Source: Chitinophaga sp. 180180018-3 (GTDB lineage: Bacteria > Bacteroidota > Bacteroidia > Chitinophagales > Chitinophagaceae). From it: 64,000 nucleotides of DNA. How positions within the stretch are numbered: position 1 is the stretch's first letter; every line of letters starts with the position of its first letter. The notes beneath the pieces were generated by a model. It had not been told where the DNA came from. It did not search any database and saw only the letters and a program-made list of their open reading frames with translations. The stretch covers positions 1,426,001-1,490,000 of the forward strand of contig NZ_CP140772.1 of NCBI RefSeq assembly GCF_037893185.1. The letters are read 5' to 3'. The translations under genes were made by a program, and so were the position numbers. Of this stretch, positions 27,127-36,820 are shown piece by piece.

Positions 27127-28206
27127 TTAGTTAAAGATTAGTCCTTCTGTTCCTTTAGTGGCAAAGGATTGGCAAAGATTAAAGGCGGACTGTGTACGCT
27201 GCTGCCCTGTACCGTTCATAATGGAGTTTAACTTCAGCTCCTGTGTTTTATAGGTACGCACGTTCTGAAAATAGCCGCTAACCGCATTGTACGCACCAAA
27301 GAGGGTGCCGCGCGTGGTGTCTGTCTGTTGCGTGCTATCGCTCATTGCATACTCATATACACGATCAACGATATTGGTAAAGGTGGTAGAAAGTTCGTCC
27401 ATTTTTCCGGCGGTAATGTTGTGCAAAACTTCTTTATTAGGCACCATCGCTAGCTGAATGAGTTTTTTTACTTCAGGGTCGGTAATTCTCACTTTTGCCC
27501 ACTGGTTAAAAATATCCTCCATCTGAATAGATAATTTATTAGCAATGCCCATCACCTTGTGGGCCTCCGTCAGTTTGTCCTTTGCGTTGGTCGTGTGGCG
27601 AATCTTCACACTATTGGAATGGTTACGCATGGCCGCATTTAAGGTATTGTTACAAACTATTCTGATAGGTGTAAAGGCGGCGGTAATGCTACCCATACCG
27701 TTATGGCTGGTGGTTAAGAAAAGATATTGCTCTATCAGATCATCGTTTCCGACCCGGATATAAGACGGGAGTTTTGCAGTTATAAATATACGTTCTCCCT
27801 GACCCAAGGCCCCAGCAGTTTCGTAAAAAATACCGTCACCATCTACAATAGAATCAAAAAAGGCAAAGGCATCAACATTTTGTACCACTTCGTACTCCCG
27901 GCCTACAACACCTAATACAGTTTCGTTATCTGTGCGGACTGTTGCAAAGTAGTTCGGAACATCAATTTCCGGGATGATGATATTACCTTCGTTTTCTTCG
28001 TCCTTTTTACTGTTGGCAAAATTTGAATTATCATACGTGAACAGAGGGCGTTTTTCCACAGTGTAGTCCAGGCCCGCAAACTGAATGGCTTCTGCACTTG
28101 TAGGATGACTTTCAACTATCTGTCCTAAGCCGTGCCACGCTTTTTCTTGTACTGAAAAGAAACTATGTTTGCCTGTTTGTTCGTTAAAAAAAATATTATG
28201 TGCCAT
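27127..28206 (-). CDS. DUF932 phage/plasmid-like protein
   Basis: 359 residues from the start at 28206 (MAHNIFFNEQTGKHSFFSV). The open frame extends 44 codons further upstream but that part is low-complexity leader without a ribosome site. KAWHGLGQIVESHPTSAEAI and the C-terminal RTYKTQELKLNSIMNG mark the DUF932/TIGR03299 family, found on plasmids, phages and conjugative elements, where it may help replication or act as a single-strand DNA-associated protein. The biochemical function is unknown. A terminator follows its stop on the minus strand. Confidence 0.8.
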   Translation of the reverse strand: MAHNIFFNEQTGKHSFFSVQEKAWHGLGQIVESHPTSAEAIQFAGLDYTVEKRPLFTYDNSNFANSKKDEENEGNIIIPEIDVPNYFATVRTDNETVLGVVGREYEVVQNVDAFAFFDSIVDGDGIFYETAGALGQGERIFITAKLPSYIRVGNDDLIEQYLFLTTSHNGMGSITAAFTPIRIVCNNTLNAAMRNHSNSVKIRHTTNAKDKLTEAHKVMGIANKLSIQMEDIFNQWAKVRITDPEVKKLIQLAMVPNKEVLHNITAGKMDELSTTFTNIVDRVYEYAMSDSTQQTDTTRGTLFGAYNAVSGYFQNVRTYKTQELKLNSIMNGTGQQRTQSAFNLCQSFATKGTEGLIFN

Positions 28207-28291
28207 AAAATAACCCGTTTTTAACTTGTAGGCCGCAGATGGGAAGCTGCGGTAAAATGTGATTGAGAAAGTTTGAAACAAAGGCGGTTGA

Positions 28292-28498
28292 CTAATCGCC
28301 CAGAAGTGTGAGCTGTTCCGGGTTTGCACGATTGGCATAACTGGTATGACTGTGTTTTTTCACCAGGAACCAGACCGTTATATCTTCGTTTAGAAGAATC
28401 GCCCACGCAGTAAAGAGGGCTTTAGACCTTGATACGCGGCGCAGACGTTGAATTTGCCATGATAACCGCATTAGCCGGGAAAGGTGTTTTTGTTTCAT
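28292..28498 (-). CDS. Small basic protein upstream of DUF932
   Basis: 68 residues from the ATG at 28498. The open frame extends upstream to 28801 but that part is not conserved in character. The protein begins KHLSRLMRLSWQIQRLRRV and is strongly basic, like the short proteins commonly placed before DUF932 in Bacteroidota conjugative elements. The C-terminus ends with TLLGD. It is probably co-transcribed with DUF932, 85 bases downstream. Function unknown. Confidence 0.5.
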   Translation of the reverse strand: MKQKHLSRLMRLSWQIQRLRRVSRSKALFTAWAILLNEDITVWFLVKKHSHTSYANRANPEQLTLLGD

Positions 28499-29213
28499 GA
28501 TCGCTTTTTTAGGTGAAGAATCTGTAAGGCTCGGCATCCCGCCTGCCACACAACCGTAGCGACCAGCCATTGCAGCGTTCAGCACAGACCAAATTTTTTC
28601 AGAAAAAAATACGACCGCGTTCCACTGAAAAATCATCATGAACGTGGTGGAGATTTTTTTAGGAAAAAATTTTGACAGTGATGAACGGTGTAATAACTTT
28701 CGGAGGGGAGAATGAGGAAATATCCCACTTCTTCGGAAAACGTCAAACAGTGCGGTAAGGAAGAACGGAGCGTCGCAACGGAGGCTAATCAGGATGACCA
28801 CCGCCGATCACCAACCATTGCAATTATTTACCTGATAAGATTGCTAGTCATTTCCATAACTAAGTGCAGTCATTCGTATTGATAAATATCAGATGGAAGG
28901 ATTGTTATTTTAGCCACCAATGGCCTTTTCCAAATGAGGCATATGCTCATGGACTAAGCAAACCGTTAAAATTTCGGTTTATTTTTCAAGATGTCGCTTT
29001 TATACTAAGTTATATATACAGTGTTTTATTATATTCGTAAAGTATATATTGAGGTACATACAAGAAAAGTTAACCTATTATAGAATGCTGACTATTAATT
29101 AATAATTGTAGCCATTTCTCCCACTGCCACATTTCAAAAATTTGAGTGTACCTGAATATGTCAGGCGTTGTGCCACATTTATCGGAAACAAGTAACCATT
29201 AAAAAAAGATGCA
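28499..29213. other. Gene-free region upstream of the AraC regulator
   Basis: About 715 bases. It includes A/T-rich DNA near 28920-29120 with runs of AT that may hold promoters for the regulator, and a TTGTGCCACA word near 29168 similar to the TTGTACCAC words elsewhere. The part nearest the small basic gene contains imperfect inverted repeats around 28600-28680. No gene is supported. Confidence 0.35.
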
Positions 29214-30203
29214 ATGCGTTGTAATTTAACCTCTGCTGCCTCCTATCCAATCCGATTTTTAAAGGAGATTCCTACAGTTTGGACACCTGACCAGGTGCCG
29301 GCTATCAAACGGTATGCAGCGCGGTATAGAAAGGGAATCATGCTATTTCAATGTATAGAAGAAGACAATGATTGTTCCCTGTGGCATAATGTCTTCAGGT
29401 TAAATGACACAGATACGTTAAGGAGTTCCTGCATCTGTCCAATGGTGGCTCTGCGGGTATCTTTAAGTGGATTACTTCACTTTAGGGCAGGTGAGTTAGG
29501 AGAATTTGAGCTGGCTCCCAGGCAGGCGCTTTTATTTTATTTACCGCGCCCAACCAGCGAGCTAATCCTTAGTGGCGGCAAGGAGTATACTTTTTTTGAT
29601 ATTTTATTGCCGGAGAAATATATGCAACATTTTTTGCCATATTATACTATTCTACCTCCATTTGCCAGAAAGATGGCTGACCGGGTGGCGACCAGCCTTA
29701 CTTCTTTTCCCATCCGGTTGTCCGCTCCAGGGTTACATTATATTGACAGGCTATTAAACTGTACCTACACCGGTTCCCTGCGTAGTATGTACATTGATGC
29801 CCGAATAATGGACACAATGACGGAAGTACTTTCGATAGCTGAAGGCAGTGCCAAACGTGAAATCCAGCTGACTGATGAAGAGACCAGCCGGATACTCCAG
29901 ATCCGTAAACTACTGGGAGAAAACCTCCATAAGCATTACCGGATAAAGGATCTGTCCCGAATGGTCTATATTAATGAGTATAAGTTAAAACGGGGCTTTC
30001 AGCAGGTGGTTGGGGCTAGTATTTTCGATTATCAGCTTAACCGTCGGATGCAGGAAGCACAGATGCACCTTTCCAATACTGAAATGTCGCTGGAGGAAAT
30101 AGCAGAGGCAACCGGGTATCAATATCTGTCTAGTTTTATCAGCGCATTCCGGCACCACTTTGGGCTCACACCATCCGTATTCCGTAAACAATGGCGGCGA
30201 TAA
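29214..30203 (+). CDS. AraC-family transcriptional regulator
   Basis: 329 residues. The C-terminal ~100 residues are a double helix-turn-helix AraC domain: NLHKHYRIKDLSRMVYINEY, then LEEIAEATGYQYLSSFISAF and HHFGLTPSVFRKQW. The N-terminal 220 residues are a divergent sensory part with no clear family. AraC proteins bind promoter sites when a ligand or a surface signal is present. The next gene, on the same strand, begins 107 bases downstream. The neighbouring TlpA-SusC-SusD cluster is a possible target, inferred from context only. Confidence 0.88.
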   Translation: MRCNLTSAASYPIRFLKEIPTVWTPDQVPAIKRYAARYRKGIMLFQCIEEDNDCSLWHNVFRLNDTDTLRSSCICPMVALRVSLSGLLHFRAGELGEFELAPRQALLFYLPRPTSELILSGGKEYTFFDILLPEKYMQHFLPYYTILPPFARKMADRVATSLTSFPIRLSAPGLHYIDRLLNCTYTGSLRSMYIDARIMDTMTEVLSIAEGSAKREIQLTDEETSRILQIRKLLGENLHKHYRIKDLSRMVYINEYKLKRGFQQVVGASIFDYQLNRRMQEAQMHLSNTEMSLEEIAEATGYQYLSSFISAFRHHFGLTPSVFRKQWRR

Positions 30204-30309
30204 TATTGCATTCCCGATTGCAAAACTTTTGCTCCCATTTGCTTAGAGCAGGCAGTGGCATTAAACTGTAATTTAGTTACAGTGATATTCCTGAAAACCA
30301 GACACGACT

Positions 30310-31473
30310 ATGAAAAAATTTTCGCTGGAATGGTTTGAGCTGTTTGTTTCCAGAACCTTGCAATCCGCCAACTTAAACCATGCTACCATTACCGCCAACT
30401 TTGTCCGTGATTCTATCCAGAAGGCCAATGAAGAAAGAGATCGCATTCGATTAGAACTACTACAGGAGATGTTCACCGTTTCCAGTGAAGAAGGGATGCG
30501 CGTTTCCGTACAACGATACCAGCTGTTACTGATTCACCTGCTTGATGAACTGTATGACCAGGAGACGACAGACGCCGGCAACCGATTGTTCCGGAAGCTT
30601 TGTCATTATTTGAGGGATTGCTTAAAGGAGCTGCTGACGTTGATAGAGAATCATTTTACCCGTTATTTTGACCTGGAGCAAAAAGTACCAGAAAGCTACC
30701 TTAGCCTGTGCCGGGAAGAGATCAGGCATGGGATCGATGAACTGGAGAACCAGCTTTATAAACATAAACAGGATGCAAAGCTGGTGCAGATACTTATAAA
30801 TCATATCCGGGCATTTATATCGAACAACCGGGTACAGCTTACTTACCGGGATTTCATGTACCTCAAAGATGCCTGGGGCGAGCTTCTTCATTCCAGGATC
30901 TACGGAAAGCAGGGCAGAACTTTTCCTCTACTGGTCGAACTGCTGATCCGCATTAACTATAATTCGCCCATGTTCGCAAATTATTTTATTCAGGACTGTA
31001 TGGGGGGCATGTTGAGTAAAGCAGGTACCACTGATGAAAAGATAGGAATTGTACACAGGCTGAAAAACAAGGTAAGAGAGGTAAATAAGTTGCCCAACCT
31101 CCGCATGTTACCAGCACATGCGGATATTGAGAACCAGATCATGGATATGCTTCAGGAAGAGTTATCGTTTTTACAACCTACCGGGTCTATATTTATCGGC
31201 ACCGATATTGCGCCCAGTGATTATAAGGTACAGACAACGTTGCCGGTACCCATGCTGGCGGCTACAATACGTGTTTTTAAAGAAAGCGGTGTTATCCTCA
31301 ACACTAATATTAAAAAACTGCTGGAATTTATTTCCGCTCATTACAGTAGCATGAAGCAGGAAAATATATCTTATACGCATCTTCACTCCAGCTACTACGA
31401 TATTGATCCCAGGAATAAAGAGCGCTTGTATGACATGCTGATGGCGCTTGCCAAAGAATGCCGTAAATTATAA
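30310..31473 (+). CDS. Hypothetical protein downstream of AraC
   Basis: 387 residues, hydrophilic, almost wholly helical, with no signal peptide and no membrane segment. It opens with MKKFSLEWFELFVSR. I do not recognise a family. Helices with LLLIHLLDELYD and LVELLIRINYN look like a repeat scaffold rather than an enzyme. It is followed by an exceptionally strong terminator, so the AraC gene and this gene appear to form one unit. Confidence 0.55.
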   Translation: MKKFSLEWFELFVSRTLQSANLNHATITANFVRDSIQKANEERDRIRLELLQEMFTVSSEEGMRVSVQRYQLLLIHLLDELYDQETTDAGNRLFRKLCHYLRDCLKELLTLIENHFTRYFDLEQKVPESYLSLCREEIRHGIDELENQLYKHKQDAKLVQILINHIRAFISNNRVQLTYRDFMYLKDAWGELLHSRIYGKQGRTFPLLVELLIRINYNSPMFANYFIQDCMGGMLSKAGTTDEKIGIVHRLKNKVREVNKLPNLRMLPAHADIENQIMDMLQEELSFLQPTGSIFIGTDIAPSDYKVQTTLPVPMLAATIRVFKESGVILNTNIKKLLEFISAHYSSMKQENISYTHLHSSYYDIDPRNKERLYDMLMALAKECRKL

Positions 31474-31487
31474 TCTCCTCTTCTATC

Positions 31488-31535
31488 TACCAGCGAGCCA
31501 GGGATCAAAATTGATCCCTGGCTCGCTGGTACTTT
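31488..31535 (+). terminator. Strong rho-independent terminator after 30310-31473
   Basis: A perfect 20-bp stem: accagcgagccagggatcaa (from 31489) pairs with its complement starting at 31511, with a two-base loop, followed by acttttt. On DNA the stem is nearly a perfect palindrome of 42 bases. Confidence 0.85.
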
Positions 31536-31586
31536 TTCCAGGTATTACATAATTATGAAAATAATACGAATTGATACTCATATAGT

Positions 31587-31620
31587 TAAAAGGGCTACTA
31601 CTAGGTGTGGTAGCCCTTTA
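31587..31620. terminator. Second hairpin with the CTACTACTAGGTGTG word
   Basis: taaaagggcta (31587-31597) pairs with tagcccttta (31611-31620); both sides end in A/T runs. It carries a 15-base word, ctactactaggtgtg at 31595-31609, which is found again at 42803-42817. Confidence 0.6.
31595..31609 (+). repeat. 15-base direct repeat, copy 1
   Basis: ctactactaggtgtg, identical to 42803-42817. It lies inside the hairpin at 31587-31620, at the left of the TlpA/SusC and toxin-like cargo. Confidence 0.6.
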
Positions 31621-31788
31621 GGCGGAGAGTGTATCCTTTCTTTGCCCTTGTGATATATTCTGTTTTGTTGCCTCCCGGTGGATAGCCGCAGAACCCAAAC
31701 ATATTGCACGTGTAATGCAGGTGGAGCCTGTGGCCTGCTGTACAGAAATACAGGCATAACCATTTCACTCACCATTTAAAAACCGATT

Positions 31789-32115
31789 ATGAAAAATGTA
31801 AAATTAGGATTGATAGTTCTGGCCGTTATTGCCACAGTAGGTGGTGCCTATGCAGCCAGGTCCGCCAACACAAAAGCAGTAAGAGCCCAAAGCTGGTTTG
31901 AATATCAGCCAACGCAATCAGGAGGAACGTCAAACCCGGCAAATTATGTTGAAGTTTCCGGAAATGGCGGCTGCTGGGACGGCAACCAACTATGCCGTAT
32001 TAAAGTAGAGAAGAATACCAGCACAGGGCGGCCCGATCAGACTGCCCTTAATGCTATGCAACCCGCGATAGATGGACTTTCCCCTATCGCCGACCAGGTT
32101 GTGTTTAAACATTAA
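31789..32115 (+). CDS. DUF6520-family secreted small protein
   Basis: 108 residues. The N-terminus (MKNVKLGLIVLAVIATVGGAYAA) is a Sec signal peptide cut near residue 24. The mature part has two cysteines in GGCWDGNQLCRIK, a C-x6-C spacing that may form a disulfide. It fits DUF6520, a small secreted family common in Bacteroidota. It lies head-on to a SusD-SusC-TlpA operon. A role as a small peptide handled by that transport operon is possible but unproven. Confidence 0.7.
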   Translation: MKNVKLGLIVLAVIATVGGAYAARSANTKAVRAQSWFEYQPTQSGGTSNPANYVEVSGNGGCWDGNQLCRIKVEKNTSTGRPDQTALNAMQPAIDGLSPIADQVVFKH

Positions 32116-32117
32116 GT

Positions 32118-32150
32118 AAAAAGAGGCAGGTAATTAAACCTGCCTCTTTT
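32118..32150. terminator. Bidirectional terminator between DUF6520 and SusD
   Basis: aaaaagaggcaggt (32118-32131) pairs with acctgcctctttt (32138-32150); A- and T-runs flank the stem in both directions. Confidence 0.8.
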
Positions 32151-32151
32151 C

Positions 32152-33519
32152 TTATCGTGGGTTTTTCGGCATGTCTACAAGGGATGTAACGCTGTTAGGG
32201 ATTTGAAGTACGTACCGTAGGTCTCCAGGACGCAATACGTATGTTTCGCCGTTCAGTTTTCGTGTGATGGTGGTGGCTGTGGCGGTATTTTTGTTAAGCC
32301 TGCGTAGGTCCGTCCAACGGATTGCCCGGAAAGGGAGCTGTTTTCTTCGCTCCTGAAGTGCAATAGCCAGCAGTTCATCGGCGTTTGTTGTCGAGATCGG
32401 GTGGAACAAGGCAGGAACATATCTTTTTTGAAGGAAACCGTTAAGTACCTGGAGCGCATCTGTTATTTTGCCCTGCCTCACACTGCATTCCACCAAAGTC
32501 AGATATACTTCATCCGCAGCGAGGCCAGTGAATAGCTGGGATGAGTTGCTGCCGTTGTAGTTTCCTCGAAAGCTGTTGGTCCCATTCGGATTTTTACGGA
32601 AAAATAGTTGGCTACGGAGGTCTCCTACTGCGTATGACTGTACAAGGGTACTATCAACATTCCCCTTTGCAGGATCAAGACAGTAGGAATAATTTGCACA
32701 TATATGAAAAATAACCTCCGGATTGAATCGCACAAATGGCTCGGCAGCAGTAGCAGATAATCTGTTGTAGTCCAAGAGCTGCGCGCCGCCACTAATGCAG
32801 GAATCGGCGGCGCTGGCAGCCTTTATATAATTGCTCATACTTAGGTGGACACGGGAAAGCAGTGCAAAGGCAGCTACCCGGCTAGGCCGGGTTTTGTACT
32901 CCACCTGTGACTGGAGTAGCTGGCTGGCCGATTCCAGGTCATTGATGATGGTACCGTAGGTTTGTTCGACACTTGATCTGGTCGACACTTCATTGATATC
33001 TGCGGTCAGGCGGATCGGTATTCCGGCATCCTTTGAAGCGGAGGACTGGTCATATGCCAGGGCAAACTCCTGGGCTATCATAAAAAAAGCAAAAGCCCGA
33101 TAAAAGAGAGCGGTCCCCTTGATCTGCTTCCAGGCAGTAAGCTGGTTCACGGGAGGATCTATATTCCGCAGCGTTTCCAGTACCACATTGGCTTTAAATA
33201 CCACCTTGAAAGCAGTGCTCCAGTCTTTATCATTGCTCACATCTCTAAACCATACATAATTCTCTTTATCTGTAACTACGGCGAGGCTTGCCCAGGTATT
33301 ATAGGAAAGATAATAGTTATCTGCGGCTACCTCCCCTGCGACAGGCCATGAAAGATTCATGGTGCCTACGTCATCCAACATCGCCTGAAGGTCTTGAAGG
33401 GAAGCTGGTACCACCATTTTTTTATCCGGCTTTGCATCAAGGTATTTACGGCAGGCGTTCAGTGATAATAAGATTGTCAGTGGAAGGCATACTGCTACGA
33501 TCAGTTTAGAATATCTCAT
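32152..33519 (-). CDS. SusD/RagB-family nutrient-binding lipoprotein
   Basis: 455 residues. The signal peptide ends LSLNACRKYLDAKPDKK with the lipobox Cys at about 22, the usual SusD start. Helical TPR-like regions follow (for example LFYRAFAFFMIAQEFALAYD and TRPSRVAAFALLSRVHL). It is somewhat shorter than typical SusD. SusD proteins sit on the outer membrane and feed substrate to the SusC channel. It lies 19 bases downstream of SusC on the same strand, in the order TlpA, SusC, SusD. Confidence 0.88.
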   Translation of the reverse strand: MRYSKLIVAVCLPLTILLSLNACRKYLDAKPDKKMVVPASLQDLQAMLDDVGTMNLSWPVAGEVAADNYYLSYNTWASLAVVTDKENYVWFRDVSNDKDWSTAFKVVFKANVVLETLRNIDPPVNQLTAWKQIKGTALFYRAFAFFMIAQEFALAYDQSSASKDAGIPIRLTADINEVSTRSSVEQTYGTIINDLESASQLLQSQVEYKTRPSRVAAFALLSRVHLSMSNYIKAASAADSCISGGAQLLDYNRLSATAAEPFVRFNPEVIFHICANYSYCLDPAKGNVDSTLVQSYAVGDLRSQLFFRKNPNGTNSFRGNYNGSNSSQLFTGLAADEVYLTLVECSVRQGKITDALQVLNGFLQKRYVPALFHPISTTNADELLAIALQERRKQLPFRAIRWTDLRRLNKNTATATTITRKLNGETYVLRPGDLRYVLQIPNSVTSLVDMPKNPR

Positions 33520-33537
33520 ATTATTCTTTTTAAGAGG

Positions 33538-36500
33538 TTAGAAAGTGCCCTTGATTCCAAAGGAAATACTGCGGGGAGGTATCACAGCGCCGTATTCCGG
33601 ATCAAGGCCATGTTTTTTAGCTCTGTATATGGTAGCGATGTTTTCTATGTACAGATAACATTGGAGCTGACTAAATACAGGGTTGTGCCTACTCTGCGGT
33701 GTAACGGTATATTGCAGGCTGATATCCTTCCACCGGATCATGTCGGCTCTCTCTACCAGCGCCGCAGACTGTAGATAGAATTGATCCCGGTAGAAATCTG
33801 CCGGATATATCATTGCTGGCACGTTCGTCGTTTTTTCATCACCTGGTTGTTTCCATCGGAGGGCGTAATCACTGTGACCGGTCCAGTTTTGATACAGTGC
33901 AGAATAATTTATGGAGTTTCTAAGAAAGTAATGCCCCATCTTAAAAAGGATATTGGTGCTTAAAGTCCATCCTGCATAAGATATGCTTGGCCTGAAGGCT
34001 CCGTAGAACGGAGGAAGCGCCCTGCCAGAGTAAACAAGATCACTCAGTAATGATTTGCTGGCGATGGCATAATAATCTTTACTTACGTTTCCATTTAGCC
34101 ACCCTTGTGGGTTTCCGTGATCATCCAGCCCCTCCCAGCGATAGCTTAGTATAGCATCGGTGGGCCGACCCTCCAGCGGATTGACCCCACTGCCAATATA
34201 GCTGCTCGCCTTCGTGTACTTGTACAGATACCTAGTGATCTTGTTGGTGTTATAGCTTAACAGTAAAGTGGCATCCAGCTTTATTTTCCTGTCTATTATC
34301 CGGCTTTGTAAATTGATATCCATGCCCTGCCCCTCAATAGCAGCGGAGTTCTTGGAGATATTGGTTACGCCTGTGGTGGGATCAAGAGGGGTAACGCCGA
34401 TCAGGTCCGTACTCTTTTTCGTATATACGTCCACGCTGCCGGAAAGTGCATTTCCACGTAGCCGGAAATCCAGCCCTATGTTTAGTGTACCTGTCTTTTC
34501 CCATTGCAGGCTGGGATTAGGCGCTGCGGCGATGGTTGCGAATGGCTGATTAATGTAAAAATTACTACCTGCGGCACCGTAGCTTATAATGGTAAGGGCG
34601 GAAAGCCGGCTGCTCGTATTGCCATTATAACCATAAGTGATGCGGGCAGCAAGCATCGGTAGCCATGATACATTAAAGAATTTTTCCTGTGAAACATTCC
34701 ATCGTAGACCGCTTGACCAAAGCGGCACACCTTTCTGATTGGTCCTCACACCGAAAAGGTTGCTGGCATCCTTCCTGGCGCTTACAGACAGTATATACCG
34801 ATTGTCAAACGTGTACGAGGCATTGGCGTAATAGGATATATACCGGAGTAATATATCTCCAAAGTCCAGCGGATCAGGAACACGCTGGCTCCCTGCCAAA
34901 TTGAGATACGTTGGGAGATAATCAACATAGTTAACGTTGCTGAAGGTGAGCAGATCAGGATCATACCCGTAGGTGCGGCGCATATCGTTGCTAGTTCGGG
35001 CCTGCTTCACTTCTATGCCTGCGAGTGCGGTCAGCTCGTGTCGGTCATTCCAACGTTGGTTATAATTTAGCTGGCCCCTTCCGGAATGTACGGTGAGATC
35101 ATTGGCCCCTTGATCCAGTATACCACCGCGAGGGATTCCATATAATACCTGCCCGTTTTCTGCTATCTGTGAATATAAGTTTATAAGATTACGGGCGTAG
35201 TATGTATCACTGTTGTACAGGTTCCACGTAGAACCTGTCTGATGTTCATACTGGTAGCGTAGTTCCGCAGTCAATGCAGAAGTAATGGAATACCTGGCTC
35301 CCAGGTTAAACCTGTAGTTATGAATATCAGTGTGATTGTCTGCCTGCTGCACTTCCTGAAGCGGATAGTACCTCCAGTCTAGCAGCATTCTTGCCCCGGC
35401 TGTATCTGTAAACGATGCTCTGTAATCCTTTACCAGCGGTAAAGGGACGCCGTTATTATCCGCAAGCGCCGCGTAAGGGTAATAACGGAATTTGCCGCCA
35501 CCAGGAGAAAGCATGTCCGGCCCTGGATTGTTGTTAGTGGTTCTACTAAAGCCGTAAAGCAGGCCCACTTGCATTTCAAGGCTTTTCGCCAGCCGGAAAG
35601 AGTTCTCCGAACGGAGCGTGATTCTTTGGGAGCCATTGCGGATAAGGCTATTCTGCTGGTCATCAAAGCCGGCACTGAAAAAGTAATGTACGCCCGGAGT
35701 ACCGCCACTAAGATTTACGGAGTGCTGCTGGCTGACAGCAGTCCGGTACAGATATTTCCTGTAATCATCCCGTATATCATGCTGTCGGAGCGCTGCAATC
35801 TGTTCGGCTGCCTGCCCATGCCCAATTAATCCGGTCTTTTCTTTTTGTAGTATTTCCACAACCGGCGATAATGGGGGCCGGTTATAGGTATTGTTGATAT
35901 CACTGTTATAGAATCCTTCTTTAAACAGCTTCATTTCCATATCGATAAAATCCCCGGAGGACATGGCGTTGTCCTTAAAAAGATCAGGTTTATCCGTTAC
36001 TGTTATATTGGTAGAGGCTTCCACCTTCAGCGGCTGGTTATATCTGCCTTTCCGCGTGGTGATCACCACCACACCGTTGCCGGCCTGGGCTCCCCAAATT
36101 GAAGCGGCTGCGGCATCTTTGAGCAGCGTTACACTCTCAATATCGGTTGGGTTTATCTGTCCTATGTCGCCGTCAAACGGGAAATTATCGACCACGAGTA
36201 ACGGCGCATTGTTGGCAAATAATGTACTACGTCCCCTTACAAGTAGCTGCCGGTCTTTGTTACGATTATCAAAAAGTACGGAGGTCGTGCCTTCCAGGCG
36301 AGAAAGAAGATCCATTCCTGGCCTCCGGGATAATACCGTCTGGTCCACTTTTTCAAAGGCACCGGTAGCCCTTTCACGTGGCAATGACTGGTATCCTGTA
36401 GAAACTACCACCTCTTGTAGACCTGTTTGTACCGGGGAAAGATAAACGACCAGGTTAGGTGCTCTTCCTGCGGCGTCAGCGGCGGAAATGCTCATGGGCG

Positions 36501-36771
36501 TGTAGCCTACAAAAGAAATATATAGGCTATCAGCATTTACATAGATAATCTGGAACTGGCCGTTAGCGGCGGTATGTGTAAGATGTGGCGCTTTTTTATA
36601 ACGCACCGTCGCACCAGGAAGCGGCTTGCTGGTGCCTGTTTCCATGACATAACCGATAATCGGTCCTCTAGTCGTTTGCCGTGCAGCGGCGTGCAGGCCG
36701 GAGGCAGAAATAAGTAAGATCAAGATGATGCAGCGGTATAGGCTGAATACAATGTTTCGCTTGTCTTGCAT
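33538..36771 (-). CDS. SusC/RagA TonB-linked outer-membrane transporter
   Basis: 1077 residues. A signal peptide (about 1-30) is followed by a CarboxypepD_reg-like domain (IIGYVMETGTSKPLPGATV). The plug contains the signature of SusC proteins: LQEVVVSTGYQSLPRERATG, LVRGRSTLFANNAPLLVVD and SVTLLKDAAAASIWGAQAGNGV. A long beta-barrel then ends SFGIKGTF, with the usual C-terminal Phe. No STN domain is present, so sigma/anti-sigma control is not expected; the STN-like region seems to sit in the preceding TlpA protein. The transporter forms a lidded pedal-bin complex with SusD. The substrate is unknown. Confidence 0.92.
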   Translation of the reverse strand: MQDKRNIVFSLYRCIILILLISASGLHAAARQTTRGPIIGYVMETGTSKPLPGATVRYKKAPHLTHTAANGQFQIIYVNADSLYISFVGYTPMSISAADAAGRAPNLVVYLSPVQTGLQEVVVSTGYQSLPRERATGAFEKVDQTVLSRRPGMDLLSRLEGTTSVLFDNRNKDRQLLVRGRSTLFANNAPLLVVDNFPFDGDIGQINPTDIESVTLLKDAAAASIWGAQAGNGVVVITTRKGRYNQPLKVEASTNITVTDKPDLFKDNAMSSGDFIDMEMKLFKEGFYNSDINNTYNRPPLSPVVEILQKEKTGLIGHGQAAEQIAALRQHDIRDDYRKYLYRTAVSQQHSVNLSGGTPGVHYFFSAGFDDQQNSLIRNGSQRITLRSENSFRLAKSLEMQVGLLYGFSRTTNNNPGPDMLSPGGGKFRYYPYAALADNNGVPLPLVKDYRASFTDTAGARMLLDWRYYPLQEVQQADNHTDIHNYRFNLGARYSITSALTAELRYQYEHQTGSTWNLYNSDTYYARNLINLYSQIAENGQVLYGIPRGGILDQGANDLTVHSGRGQLNYNQRWNDRHELTALAGIEVKQARTSNDMRRTYGYDPDLLTFSNVNYVDYLPTYLNLAGSQRVPDPLDFGDILLRYISYYANASYTFDNRYILSVSARKDASNLFGVRTNQKGVPLWSSGLRWNVSQEKFFNVSWLPMLAARITYGYNGNTSSRLSALTIISYGAAGSNFYINQPFATIAAAPNPSLQWEKTGTLNIGLDFRLRGNALSGSVDVYTKKSTDLIGVTPLDPTTGVTNISKNSAAIEGQGMDINLQSRIIDRKIKLDATLLLSYNTNKITRYLYKYTKASSYIGSGVNPLEGRPTDAILSYRWEGLDDHGNPQGWLNGNVSKDYYAIASKSLLSDLVYSGRALPPFYGAFRPSISYAGWTLSTNILFKMGHYFLRNSINYSALYQNWTGHSDYALRWKQPGDEKTTNVPAMIYPADFYRDQFYLQSAALVERADMIRWKDISLQYTVTPQSRHNPVFSQLQCYLYIENIATIYRAKKHGLDPEYGAVIPPRSISFGIKGTF

Positions 36772-36820
36772 AAAACTAAGTTTTGGTGAAGGGCGGCACA
36801 GGCCCGATGGTTGGTGATTT

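Noticed and set aside
31578..31775. 65-codon minus-strand frame before DUF6520
   Set aside because: It covers a terminator hairpin and has no family resemblance.
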